Below are positions 1 to 6,875 of a stretch of DNA of 10,122 nucleotides, in pieces; position 1 is the stretch's first letter, and every line of letters starts with the position of its first letter. Both the position numbers and the translations under genes were made by a program. The stretch comes from Halobacteriales archaeon. GTDB taxonomy: Archaea; Halobacteriota; Halobacteria; Halobacteriales; Hikarchaeaceae. The notes below the pieces were generated by a model. That model saw only the letters and a program-made list of their open reading frames with translations, was not told where the DNA came from and searched no databases. The stretch spans positions 1-10,122 of the forward strand of contig JAPYRM010000023.1 of the NCBI GenBank assembly GCA_029941175.1. Direction: 5' to 3'.

Positions 1-255
1 GTCCATCCATCTGGAACATACAAAGTTCTAGAACAAATTACTATTACAAACAAATCAACTTCTGCTGTAGTGCAAACAAAATCTAAAACTTCAGAAAGCA
101 CAGGTGCGCCTGGGGATGTACAAGTCATTGCACATGCCATTCGTTTCTCAACCACTTCTCTATCTCCTGGTGTTTACAATGCAAAAGTTATCCTGAAGGA
201 CCAAATAAACCAAAAAGTATCCAACGTTTTAAACGTCGAATTTACTTTAACTTAA
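1..255 (+). CDS. C-terminal end of a beta-rich, probably exported protein (5' end outside window)
   Basis: The reading frame is open from the first base to a TAA stop at 253-255, giving the last 84 residues of a protein. A GTG at 70 could start a 61-residue protein, but the frame runs on unbroken to the window edge, so a truncated longer gene is more likely. The residues alternate hydrophobic and polar, are rich in Thr, Ser, Val and Asn, and include an SPGVYNAKVILKD stretch. That pattern is typical of Ig-like or beta-sandwich domains at the end of archaeal surface or secreted proteins. No cysteines, catalytic motif or C-terminal anchor are visible. The family cannot be named from this fragment. 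The gene runs toward the tRNA-Pro gene, which lies on the other strand. Confidence 0.65.
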   Translation, partial: VHPSGTYKVLEQITITNKSTSAVVQTKSKTSESTGAPGDVQVIAHAIRFSTTSLSPGVYNAKVILKDQINQKVSNVLNVEFTLT

Positions 256-290
256 TCTTCTCAAATTTTTCTCCTCCCTCCCTGTTAAAT
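256..290 (+). terminator. Possible T-rich terminator after the leftmost gene
   Basis: A pyrimidine-rich stretch with a run of five T follows the stop codon directly. Archaeal RNA polymerase often stops at T-tracts without a strong hairpin. The position between convergent genes fits this, but the signal is weak. Confidence 0.3.
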
Positions 291-300
291 AAAGTCTGAC

Positions 301-373
301 TGGGGCCGCTGAGATTCGAACTCAGGTCCGACGACCCCCAGTCGCCGAGGATACCAAACTACCCCACGGCCCC
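301..373 (-). tRNA. tRNA-Pro, anticodon GGG
   Basis: The 73-nt gene folds as a complete cloverleaf. The acceptor stem is GGGGCCG with CGGCCCC, and the discriminator base is A. The D arm has a 3-bp stem (GGG with CCT, one G-U pair) and the GG pair in its loop. The anticodon stem is GGCGA with TCGTC, and the loop CTGGGGG places GGG at 34-36 (window 337-339). The T arm is CTGAG, loop TTCGAAT, CTCAG. There is no intron, and CCA is not encoded: the next bases are GTC. It reads CCC and CCU proline codons. It lies 53 bp downstream of the cbf5 stop on the same strand, so it may be cotranscribed with that operon or use its own weak promoter. Confidence 0.95.
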
Positions 374-396
374 ATAAAACAATCGTAGATCTGTTC

Positions 397-409
397 GGGC
401 ATTAAGCCC
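397..409 (-). other. Small hairpin between cbf5 and tRNA-Pro
   Basis: GGGC and GCCC face each other across a 5-nt loop, ATTAA on the + strand and TTAAT on the - strand. It lies 24 nt upstream of the tRNA 5' end and 17 nt past the cbf5 stop. It could be a processing or end structure of the cbf5 message. Alternatively the TTAAT core could act as a poor box A for the tRNA. Nothing in the sequence decides between these. Confidence 0.3.
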
Positions 410-426
410 TTCGAATCTCCACAATC

Positions 427-1311
427 TCACACTAATACACGTTTTAAATCTACTACTTTCCCCTTACTCGAATCAATTTTCCCAGTAAACTCTCCAAGAC
501 AAACGGCAGAACCCTCCTGAGTATAACACACCACTTCCATACCTTCTGTTAAGACCTCTTCTTTCTCTGCAGAAATTATACCTGGTGCATATACCGGGGC
601 ACCTTTTGCCACCTGTACGGCCGCGGTTTGTGAAATTATTATTTTTGGTATTCCTTCCAAAACCAACTCTCCTGGGTGTACTATTCCTCTTATTAACTCT
701 TCATTTCCTTCTTCTTTCCAAATTTTCATCGCATCGACCAATTCGTGCAATTTTGTTAACCCACTATCATCAAACGGGTAGCTCTTAGTTCGTCTAAGAT
801 CTCCCATATGTGCCCCATGCCCCAAAACTAGACCTATGTCGTGACACAATTTCCTAATATATGTCCCGCTTTCACATTTCACCCTAAGTAGTGCCTTTCT
901 CTCTTTGATTTCGAGTAGCTCTATGTCATATATCTCTCGAATCCGCAATTTTCTCGAAACCGCACTTTTTTTTGGTGGTTTTTGATAAATCTCCCCCTTA
1001 AATTCTTCTAAAACCCGATTTAATTCTATTTCCTTTTTCCCATCTTCATGCAATTCCAATATCACTACATATTCTTTTTTACCCAGTAGTAATTTTGATA
1101 ACCTCGTTGCATCTCCTAACAAGATTGGCAAACACCCTGTGACTTTCGGATCCAACGTCCCCGAATGAGCCGTTTTATCTACTTCTACTGCTCCCCTGAC
1201 CCACGCCGAGATTTGATGAGAAGAGGGACCTATGGGTTTGTCTATATTTATTACTCCAAATGACAGTAACTCTGGTATACTTCTCTCTTCTGGTGGTCCT
1301 CTAAGTTTCAT
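427..1311 (-). CDS. cbf5: tRNA/rRNA pseudouridine synthase Cbf5 (TruB family, H/ACA RNP catalytic subunit)
   Basis: The protein converts uridine to pseudouridine in RNA. In archaea it works with Nop10, Gar1 and L7Ae on sites picked by H/ACA guide RNAs, and it can also modify tRNA U55. The TruB signature HSGTLDPKVTGCLP is at residues 49-62, with the catalytic Asp at 54. The TruB domain spans roughly residues 18-200, and a C-terminal PUA domain about 215-290. I chose the ATG at 1311 (294 residues). The product then begins MKLRGPPEERS, like haloarchaeal orthologues, and GAGGGG lies 7 nt upstream. A longer TTG start at 1329 is open but has no such support. The start overlaps the end of cmk by 11 nt, which points to translational coupling. 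It is the last protein gene of the adk block. Confidence 0.93.
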   Translation of the reverse strand: MKLRGPPEERSIPELLSFGVINIDKPIGPSSHQISAWVRGAVEVDKTAHSGTLDPKVTGCLPILLGDATRLSKLLLGKKEYVVILELHEDGKKEIELNRVLEEFKGEIYQKPPKKSAVSRKLRIREIYDIELLEIKERKALLRVKCESGTYIRKLCHDIGLVLGHGAHMGDLRRTKSYPFDDSGLTKLHELVDAMKIWKEEGNEELIRGIVHPGELVLEGIPKIIISQTAAVQVAKGAPVYAPGIISAEKEEVLTEGMEVVCYTQEGSAVCLGEFTGKIDSSKGKVVDLKRVLV

Positions 1312-1837
1312 CACTAAACCCCTCGGCAAATCGTATTACCTTATCTATTACTCCATTTGCATCCTCTTTTGATGTGTCAATTACCAAATCATATATCGAT
1401 AGATCTGAAAAATCAATGCCATGATATTCCTCATAACGATGATTTTCTGAAGTTTCCCTTTCTATAGTTTCTTTTAAAATTTGGTCTACCTCCTTCTCTT
1501 CTCTATTCGCAATTCTATTCGCGCGTATGTCAATTGGTGCATCGAGCCATATCCGTATATTTGCATTTTCACCTGCCATCCATCCTGCCAGTCTAGATTC
1601 TATCACGGCGTTATCTTCTTTTTCTGCAATCTGTTTTATATTTTCATCCAATTCTCTATCTATGGAATCATCACCTTCTGCAATTCTATTTAACTCCCCT
1701 ACTGATATTCCGCGCTCTTCTGCTATCTCTCTAAAGATATTCCCCCCACTTATATATTCTAGGTTTAGTCTAACCGCTATTCCCTCCGCAACAGTACTTT
1801 TACCACTTCCTGGCGGGCCTGAAACGGTTAACAGCAT
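1301..1837 (-). CDS. cmk: Archaeal cytidylate kinase (CMP/dCMP kinase)
   Basis: The enzyme moves a phosphate from ATP to CMP or dCMP, giving the diphosphates needed for RNA and DNA precursors; it is cytosolic. The 178-residue length fits the short archaeal type. The Walker A loop GPPGSGKST is at residues 7-15, and the substrate-side motif ISGGNIFREIA is at about 29-39. The NMP/lid region carries VIESRLAG at 78-85, where bacterial Cmk has a related VIDGRD-like element. The C-terminal end is helical. The ATG at 1837 directly precedes the P-loop strand, so the start is secure. It lies 39 nt after the DUF106 gene, and its 3' end overlaps the cbf5 start. The motifs separate it from Adk, which is present in the same cluster. 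Confidence 0.93.
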   Translation of the reverse strand: MLLTVSGPPGSGKSTVAEGIAVRLNLEYISGGNIFREIAEERGISVGELNRIAEGDDSIDRELDENIKQIAEKEDNAVIESRLAGWMAGENANIRIWLDAPIDIRANRIANREEKEVDQILKETIERETSENHRYEEYHGIDFSDLSIYDLVIDTSKEDANGVIDKVIRFAEGFSDET

Positions 1838-1850
1838 GTAACCTATTTGG

Positions 1851-1870
1851 TCCTCTTAATTAAAAAGAGA
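1851..1870 (-). promoter_or_regulatory. T/A-rich element between the DUF106 gene and cmk: internal promoter or partial terminator
   Basis: Read on the - strand, TCTTTTTAATTAAG lies about 20-28 nt upstream of the cmk ATG. That spacing suits an archaeal TATA box of a nearly leaderless message. The five T could instead thin out read-through from the gene before it. The two cannot be told apart by eye. Confidence 0.3.
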
Positions 1871-1876
1871 TCCCTT

Positions 1877-2776
1877 CTACGCTGCACCCGTTCTGATGTT
1901 TAATGCCTTTCTGATCACTTGGGTAAATGCCATCGAAGACATGAAGTACCACACAATCCATAGTTGGATGGGTCCTACTAGTCCCTCTATCCAAACTGCT
2001 TCCCCTACAAATGGAACTATTATTGTAAGTTCATTTGAATCTATATTTCCACTAAGTATTTTCCAATATATCCACAAGAACACTGGTATTGTAAATACCA
2101 TTATCCAAACCATCGGGCGAAATTGCAATTTGAACATTCCCATTTGATCCCCCATCGCTGCCATTTGTTCTTCTCGTAATCTCTCAATCTCCTCTTTATC
2201 CCCACTTTTTTGAGCCGCCTTTTGCCGCTCTTGTAATTCTTTCATTTCAATTTGATATTCTCCCATTTTTTCCATATTCATCAAATTAGCCTGGAGCAAT
2301 GTCGAATATAATCCCGTAAATAATGCCAGTATCATTATGACAAGATAAAATGGAAGCACCGCATCTATCGGTCCTATCACTAAATCCACTACTTTGCCAA
2401 TTACCTCTCTGACCTCTGCAAAAGAATACCCTGCAAACAAACATATTGCAAAAACAGCAGCACCCTTATCCCATTTCGTCCATTTACCTTCGTCATCCAA
2501 TTTTGTTTTTGATTTCTTTGATCTAGGCTGATCAAAATTCTCTATCGTCTGTTTGATGGTGAACGCATCCGAAACTTGAAAACCTTTTTTCCCTTCTTTC
2601 AATATCCCAGTTTCTATGAGCCTTCCCCAATGCCCACTAGTAACCTCTCCTCTCACATCTGCCCAGTCCAATTCAACTCCCCCGTCTTCACTTTTTTCGA
2701 GAACGATTCGAATGGATTCCACTATCCCCGCATCTCTCATGATTAACCCTGCAACTTTTCTTTCAATCCGGGCCAT
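1877..2776 (-). CDS. DUF106 membrane protein of the EMC3/TMCO1/Oxa1 superfamily
   Basis: This is a predicted membrane-protein insertase-like subunit. Archaeal DUF106 proteins are related to eukaryotic EMC3 and TMCO1 and to Oxa1/YidC. The 299 residues read as follows. An N-terminal soluble region (1-80) is helix-rich and looks like a small winged-helix fold, with the stretch DVRGEVTSGHWGRLIETGIL at 40-59. A charged linker covers 82-103. Hydrophobic segments lie at about 105-122, 138-161, 222-240 and 268-288. A long charged, Glu/Lys/Gln/Met-rich helical hairpin (163-210) sits between the second and third, a hallmark of the family. GAGGGGGAG six nt upstream supports the ATG at 2776. The N-terminal extension resembles that of haloarchaeal orthologues; minimal archaeal DUF106 proteins lack it. 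It sits between adk and cmk in the operon. Confidence 0.88.
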   Translation of the reverse strand: MARIERKVAGLIMRDAGIVESIRIVLEKSEDGGVELDWADVRGEVTSGHWGRLIETGILKEGKKGFQVSDAFTIKQTIENFDQPRSKKSKTKLDDEGKWTKWDKGAAVFAICLFAGYSFAEVREVIGKVVDLVIGPIDAVLPFYLVIMILALFTGLYSTLLQANLMNMEKMGEYQIEMKELQERQKAAQKSGDKEEIERLREEQMAAMGDQMGMFKLQFRPMVWIMVFTIPVFLWIYWKILSGNIDSNELTIIVPFVGEAVWIEGLVGPIQLWIVWYFMSSMAFTQVIRKALNIRTGAA

Positions 2777-2839
2777 TATTTCTCCCCCTCAAATTTTTTG
2801 TATGTAGGCATTCTCGTATTTCTCATTTACTTAACTCTC

Positions 2840-3460
2840 TTAGAAAATTTTTCTAATGCTTTCCCAAACATCTTCTGGACCGTCTCTACCTTCTATCTTT
2901 GTAAAACCTTCTCGATCGTTATAATATTCTAAAACAGGTTTTGTGTATTCTGAAAATACCCTCAATCGATTCAAAATAGTATCTTTTTCATCGTCCAATC
3001 TTTGTATTAGTTTGTCACCACATGAATCACATTCTCCATTCCTTTCCGGGGGTCGGAATTCAATATGGTAATTTTCACCACATGACGGGCACACACGTCT
3101 CCCCGAAAGACGTTTAATCAATTCCTCATTTGTCACATGTAAGTATATCACTTTATCAATCTCAGCGATCGTACTCAAATATTCTGCCTGTTCCTTGTTA
3201 CGGGGATACCCATCCAACACAAAACCTCCTCCTTTCTTAATTTCAATTTCTACAATTTCGTTGACTATCGAATCCGGAACTAGTTCTCCCCGATCCATAA
3301 AACTTCTCGGCGTTCCATATTCCGTTTTAAGATTTCGATTTATCCTCAAAGCATCACCCGTCGTTATATGTGCAATCTCAAAATATCTTGATATCAAGCT
3401 CCCTTGCGTACCTTTACCCGCTCCAGGAGGTCCTAGAAGTACTATTTTGAGAGATTTCAT
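2840..3460 (-). CDS. adk: Adenylate kinase, long form with zinc-type lid
   Basis: The enzyme interconverts ATP + AMP and two ADP in the cytosol. The 206-residue sequence carries the P-loop GPPGAGKGT at 10-18. The AMP-binding motifs are ITTGDALR at 32-39 and FVLDGYPRN at 80-88. The lid domain (about 118-157) has four cysteines at 124, 127, 144 and 147 (CPSC and CDSC) followed by QRLDD, so it should bind a structural zinc ion. This is the bacterial-like long Adk used by haloarchaea and their kin, not the trimeric AdkA type of methanogens. GAGG a few nt before the ATG supports the start. It is the first gene of the - strand block and is divergent from the aquaporin, sharing a 104-bp upstream region. 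Confidence 0.95.
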   Translation of the reverse strand: MKSLKIVLLGPPGAGKGTQGSLISRYFEIAHITTGDALRINRNLKTEYGTPRSFMDRGELVPDSIVNEIVEIEIKKGGGFVLDGYPRNKEQAEYLSTIAEIDKVIYLHVTNEELIKRLSGRRVCPSCGENYHIEFRPPERNGECDSCGDKLIQRLDDEKDTILNRLRVFSEYTKPVLEYYNDREGFTKIEGRDGPEDVWESIRKIF

Positions 3461-3512
3461 ATCGCCTCTTTTCGCGGGAACGGTAATATGCTTACAGAAA
3501 AGTTCCTCGCGT

Positions 3513-3534
3513 TTTCAATAACCGAATATTGAAA
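3513..3534. promoter_or_regulatory. Perfect inverted repeat in the adk/aquaporin divergent promoter
   Basis: TTTCAATA, a 6-nt spacer ACCGAA, then TATTGAAA form a perfect 8-bp inverted repeat. Each strand therefore reads TATTGAAA toward its own gene. The right copy ends 30 nt before the aquaporin ATG, where a TATA box for a leaderless or short-leader message would lie. The left copy lies 52 nt before the adk ATG, allowing a leader of about 25-30 nt that holds the adk ribosome site. It could be a pair of back-to-back box A elements, a regulator site, or both. Confidence 0.5.
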
Positions 3535-3564
3535 TATGTTGAACAATTTTGCCTATGTTGAGGC

Positions 3565-4317
3565 ATGTCATCTGATTATACATTAACTCAAAAAGCCATC
3601 GCAGAATTCCTTGGAACCTTTTCCATTTTATTCTTCGGTGTTGGTTCCGTAATAATTGAATTTCTAACAGTCCCCAATGCGATTGAATCTAATACATTCA
3701 TCTTAAATGGACTAGGTCATGGTGCACTTGGATGGACCGGAATTGCAATCGCCCATCTTTTTGCAGTAGGTATCCCCATATACCTCTTCGGACGTGTATC
3801 TGGGGCTCATATTAATCCTGCCGTTACTATTGCACTTTGGGTTACTAAGAGAATAGATGCAAAAACAAGTGTTGTTTATATTATATCCCAAATACTTGGA
3901 GCAACCATCGCAGGAATCCTTTTCGTGCTAGTTCGTGGTACTGTCGCTGCCACTATCGGGGGTATGGGTGCAACTGCACCTTTCCCCGGTGTAACTGTGG
4001 GTCAGGCATTTTTAGTCGAATTCATTATTACCTTCTTTTTAATGTTCGGTGTTATGGCGTTCGCAGTCGATTCCCGTGCACCAGAAAACTTTGCTGGATT
4101 CGGAATAGCGTCCATCATTGCTATGGGCGTATTCGCCACAGGGAATATTTCTGGAGCATCGTTCAACCCAGCTAGATCTCTTGGTCCCTATATCGTTAAT
4201 ACGATTTATGGGGGGCCCAATCTCTGGGGAGTGGCTTGGATTTATATGCTTGCACCAGTCCTTGGAGCCATCGCAGCAGTGTACTTTTACGATCAGATAT
4301 TCTTAAAATCTGAATAA
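3565..4317 (+). CDS. Aquaporin (MIP family channel)
   Basis: This is a membrane channel for water and possibly small neutral solutes. The 250 residues form six hydrophobic segments and two half-helices, the standard MIP plan. The two signature loops are SGAHINPAVT (NPA at 84-86) and SGASFNPARS (NPA at 201-203). SLGP rather than DLGP follows the second NPA, which favours aquaporins over classical glycerol facilitators. Aligning by distance to the NPA motifs of E. coli AqpZ, the selectivity-filter residues are His64, Val189, Ala198 and Arg204. A TIP-like wider filter is therefore possible. The short loop after residue 35 is followed by a long Gly-rich stretch before helix 2. It is the only + strand gene in the middle region and ends 4 bp from the converging molybdenum hydroxylase gene. 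The ATG follows TTGAGGC. Confidence 0.93.
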   Translation: MSSDYTLTQKAIAEFLGTFSILFFGVGSVIIEFLTVPNAIESNTFILNGLGHGALGWTGIAIAHLFAVGIPIYLFGRVSGAHINPAVTIALWVTKRIDAKTSVVYIISQILGATIAGILFVLVRGTVAATIGGMGATAPFPGVTVGQAFLVEFIITFFLMFGVMAFAVDSRAPENFAGFGIASIIAMGVFATGNISGASFNPARSLGPYIVNTIYGGPNLWGVAWIYMLAPVLGAIAAVYFYDQIFLKSE

Positions 4318-4321
4318 ATAC

Positions 4322-6643
4322 CTATATCTTTTTCTCTTTAATCGCTTGCCATACAGATTCGTCTGTAATTGGCATGTCCATTGATTTTATACCCCATGGT
4401 TGCAGCGCATCAATTACTGCATTCACTATAGCTGGAGGTGCAGCTATGGCTCCTGATTCTCCCGCTCCCTTCGACCCTAGTGGGTTGTGAGGGCAAGGAG
4501 TAACTGTTGATCCTAATTCTATATCTGGTATGTGAAATGTCCTTGGGAGTGCATAATCCTGTAATGTCCCTGTAAGTAAGTTCCCTGTACTATCGTAAAC
4601 AGTTTTTTCATACAAAGCCTGCCCAATTCCTTGCACACTGCCTCCATGCAGTTGTCCCTCCACGAGCAACGGATTAATTTGCACACCACAATCGTCGACT
4701 GCAATGTATCGTTCCAATTTAACCTCTCCCGATTCCGCATCAATCTCGACCACCGCAATATGCGTCCCAAACGAGTAGGCATTGCTCACTGGATCATACA
4801 ACGCTTCGGCTTCTAATCCTCTTTCTATCTCTTCTGGTAGGCCCCCATCTTCATACGACATCATAGCTATTTTCCCTATTTTTATTGATTTATCCTTTGA
4901 ACCTACTACAAAAAAATCACCATCTTCAAATCCAATGTCCTCTACAGGAGCTTCAAAATACCACGACGCAATTTGTTTACTTTTATCAATTATTATTTCT
5001 GCGCATTTGACAAGCGCACTCGCACCAACTGCAATACTCCTGCTACCAAAAGTTCCTACTCCATGTTCCAATGCATCCGAATCTCCTTCATATATATCCA
5101 TTGAATCCATGGGCAATCCTAATTTGTCAGATAATATTTGACGAAATGCTGTTTTGTGTCCTTGACCATGATCGGCGGTCCCACAGTATACCTTCACGTT
5201 CCCATCTTCCTCAAATATTATCTTCCCACTCTCTGGAACCGATGGACCAGTGCCCGTGTTTTCAACAAAAGTAGAAAATCCAATTCCGATATATCTACCC
5301 CTCTCTCTCAATTCTTCTTGTAGATTCCTAGTTTTATCATAATCAAGCATTTCTAGAGCCTTATCGAGGGCCAGTTCGTAATTTCCACTATCATATGTCA
5401 TCCCCACTGCAGTTTCATATGGAAACGCTTCTAAAGGAACTAAATTCATACGTCGAAATTCAACAGGGTCCATCCCCATCTCCCTTGCAGCATAATCCAC
5501 GAGCCTCTCAACAGAATATATGGCTTCTGGTCTCCCTGCTCCTCTATACGGGCCAACAGGGGCCGTATTAGTGAAAATTCCCTTAACATTCCCATATATT
5601 GCTGGAATCTGGTAGGCCCCCGATGACAAATGTCTAAAATTGGCTGCAGGTGTCTTTCCCCATACAAGATATGCTCCTATATCAAAAACAACTTCAAACT
5701 CTATCCCTTTTATCTTTCCACTTTTTCCAACTGCTATTTTTCCCTTAACAAAAAATCCCCTCCCATGATGGTCCGAATGATGCGCTTCCGATCTTCTACC
5801 TGTCCATTTCACCGGACGTTTCAACTGAATAGAACACCACGAAATCAGTGGATCTTCCACATATGGTGAGCCCCCTTTACTACCAAAACCTCCTCCAACA
5901 TCCGGCGCAATCACTCGAATATGATCCTCTGACAAACCTAGTGCAATAGATATATTCTTTCGAATACCATGCGGCGTTTGAGTTGAAGTTTTCACCGTAA
6001 CTCTACCTGTATCTTCGCTATAGTCCGCAATTACACTTCGAGGCTCCATGGCATCTGGATGGAGTTTTTGATTCACCATATCCAATTCAAATATATGCTC
6101 TGCATCATCAAATGCCTCCCTTGTACTTTTTTTATCCCCATATTCCCAATCCAGCGCTATGTTATCTTCTCCCTCTCCTATGTGGACTATAGGTGCATCC
6201 TCTACCATTGAAGACCAAACGTCACCATTACTCTCCAATCTCTCATACTTGACCCCAACTAGTGAAAGTGCTTCGTGCGCTACATACCGATCATCTGCAA
6301 TAACAACTGCAATCGGTTCTCCTGTGTATCTTACATACTCTCGAGCCAGAATAGAAAACTTACTGTCTCTTTGTCCTTCGAACGATCCTTTTACGTGAAA
6401 CATGCCTGGAATTTGATCATTTTCTAAATCTTCACTAGTGTACACTGCTACAACGCCTTCCATTTTATTTGCCACTTCCACATCTATCGAAACTATTTTT
6501 GCATGAGCATGCTGACTTCTAAGAATTGCAGCATAAGCCAATCCATCCGGTTGAAAATCATCTGTATATTTTCCTTCTCCTTTTATAAGTGGAATATCTT
6601 CAAACCTTGGTATTTTTGCCCCCGAAACTTTCGTTTTTGCCAT
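4322..6643 (-). CDS. Molybdenum hydroxylase large subunit (CO dehydrogenase form II / xanthine dehydrogenase family)
   Basis: This is the catalytic, molybdopterin-cytosine-dinucleotide-binding subunit of an enzyme that hydroxylates a carbonyl or heterocyclic substrate with water. The 773 residues match the family length. The N-terminal part (about 15-135) is the aldehyde oxidase/xanthine dehydrogenase a/b hammerhead. The Mo-binding domain carries MEPR at 199-202, VGGGFGSKGG at 249-258, GQGHKT at 493-498, QGIGQALYE at 671-679, and GAGESG at 726-731 with the catalytic Glu729. The active-site loop reads PYRGAGR (365-371). This is the form II type (AYRGAGR), not the AYXCSFR of true form I CO dehydrogenase, so the substrate cannot be named. 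The partner FAD and 2Fe-2S subunits are not encoded on either side. A longer start is unlikely because the N-terminus already fits the family. Confidence 0.88.
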   Translation of the reverse strand: MAKTKVSGAKIPRFEDIPLIKGEGKYTDDFQPDGLAYAAILRSQHAHAKIVSIDVEVANKMEGVVAVYTSEDLENDQIPGMFHVKGSFEGQRDSKFSILAREYVRYTGEPIAVVIADDRYVAHEALSLVGVKYERLESNGDVWSSMVEDAPIVHIGEGEDNIALDWEYGDKKSTREAFDDAEHIFELDMVNQKLHPDAMEPRSVIADYSEDTGRVTVKTSTQTPHGIRKNISIALGLSEDHIRVIAPDVGGGFGSKGGSPYVEDPLISWCSIQLKRPVKWTGRRSEAHHSDHHGRGFFVKGKIAVGKSGKIKGIEFEVVFDIGAYLVWGKTPAANFRHLSSGAYQIPAIYGNVKGIFTNTAPVGPYRGAGRPEAIYSVERLVDYAAREMGMDPVEFRRMNLVPLEAFPYETAVGMTYDSGNYELALDKALEMLDYDKTRNLQEELRERGRYIGIGFSTFVENTGTGPSVPESGKIIFEEDGNVKVYCGTADHGQGHKTAFRQILSDKLGLPMDSMDIYEGDSDALEHGVGTFGSRSIAVGASALVKCAEIIIDKSKQIASWYFEAPVEDIGFEDGDFFVVGSKDKSIKIGKIAMMSYEDGGLPEEIERGLEAEALYDPVSNAYSFGTHIAVVEIDAESGEVKLERYIAVDDCGVQINPLLVEGQLHGGSVQGIGQALYEKTVYDSTGNLLTGTLQDYALPRTFHIPDIELGSTVTPCPHNPLGSKGAGESGAIAAPPAIVNAVIDALQPWGIKSMDMPITDESVWQAIKEKKI
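4326..4340 (+). terminator. T-tract terminator of the aquaporin gene
   Basis: TCTTTTTCTCTTTA lies just after the aquaporin stop, inside the last codons of the converging gene. It is the only T-rich tract close behind this + strand gene, and archaeal terminators are often T-tracts of this kind. Confidence 0.45.
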
Positions 6644-6716
6644 TATCTATAGCTTGTACCACTCTCGGGTTAAGCGTTACTGGACTGGCTCCTTCTCCGA
6701 ATAAATAACATTTCAT
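6600..6716 (-). CDS. Possible 38-residue protein overlapping the start of the molybdenum hydroxylase gene
   Basis: An ATG at 6716 is preceded, after 4 nt, by GGAGG (6721-6725), a strong archaeal ribosome site. The frame runs 38 codons to a TGA that lies inside the first codons of the large-subunit gene, in another frame. The peptide begins MKCYLFGEGASPVTLNPR and looks protein-like, but I recognise no family. Its function could be that of an upstream ORF that couples translation to the next gene. It could also be chance, because the candidate TATA box lies inside it, and a start there would leave out its ATG. A second open frame on the same strand (6713-6877, one in-frame TAG) lies beside it; no gene can be supported there. 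Confidence 0.22.
   Translation of the reverse strand: MKCYLFGEGASPVTLNPRVVQAIDNGKNESFGGKNTKV
6701..6708 (-). promoter_or_regulatory. Candidate TATA box for the molybdenum hydroxylase gene
   Basis: TTATTTAT on the - strand, preceded by purine-rich GAAATG as a possible BRE, lies 58 nt upstream of the ATG. Transcription would begin near 6678, leaving a leader of about 35 nt. It is the best archaeal promoter match upstream of this gene, judged by eye only. Confidence 0.4.
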
Positions 6717-6875
6717 ATGGCCTCCGTACTCATAGGGTTCGTCATAGCATGGGACTGAGCTCCGAATCTATACCCATCATCGGCCAGCTTACACTATGCA
6801 TTCCTACTTTGAAAATCCACTGAATTCCCCATCTCCTCCGAGAAACCTAAGTCTGAGCCAATCCTATCTACGTCC

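Noticed and set aside
70..72. GTG at 70 as the start of a 61-residue protein
   Set aside because: The frame is open to base 1 and the protein reads as the end of a beta-rich domain.
1312..1329. TTG start at 1329 adding six residues to Cbf5
   Set aside because: The ATG at 1311 has GAGGGG at good spacing and gives the family's usual N-terminus.
1527..1841. 104-codon open frame on the + strand across cmk
   Set aside because: It lies wholly opposite a clear kinase gene, has no ribosome site, and is Ser/Pro-rich in the manner of antisense frames.
4322..6643. Reading the large subunit as a true CO dehydrogenase (form I CoxL)
   Set aside because: The diagnostic AYXCSFR loop is absent; PYRGAGR is of the form II type, so CO oxidation cannot be claimed.
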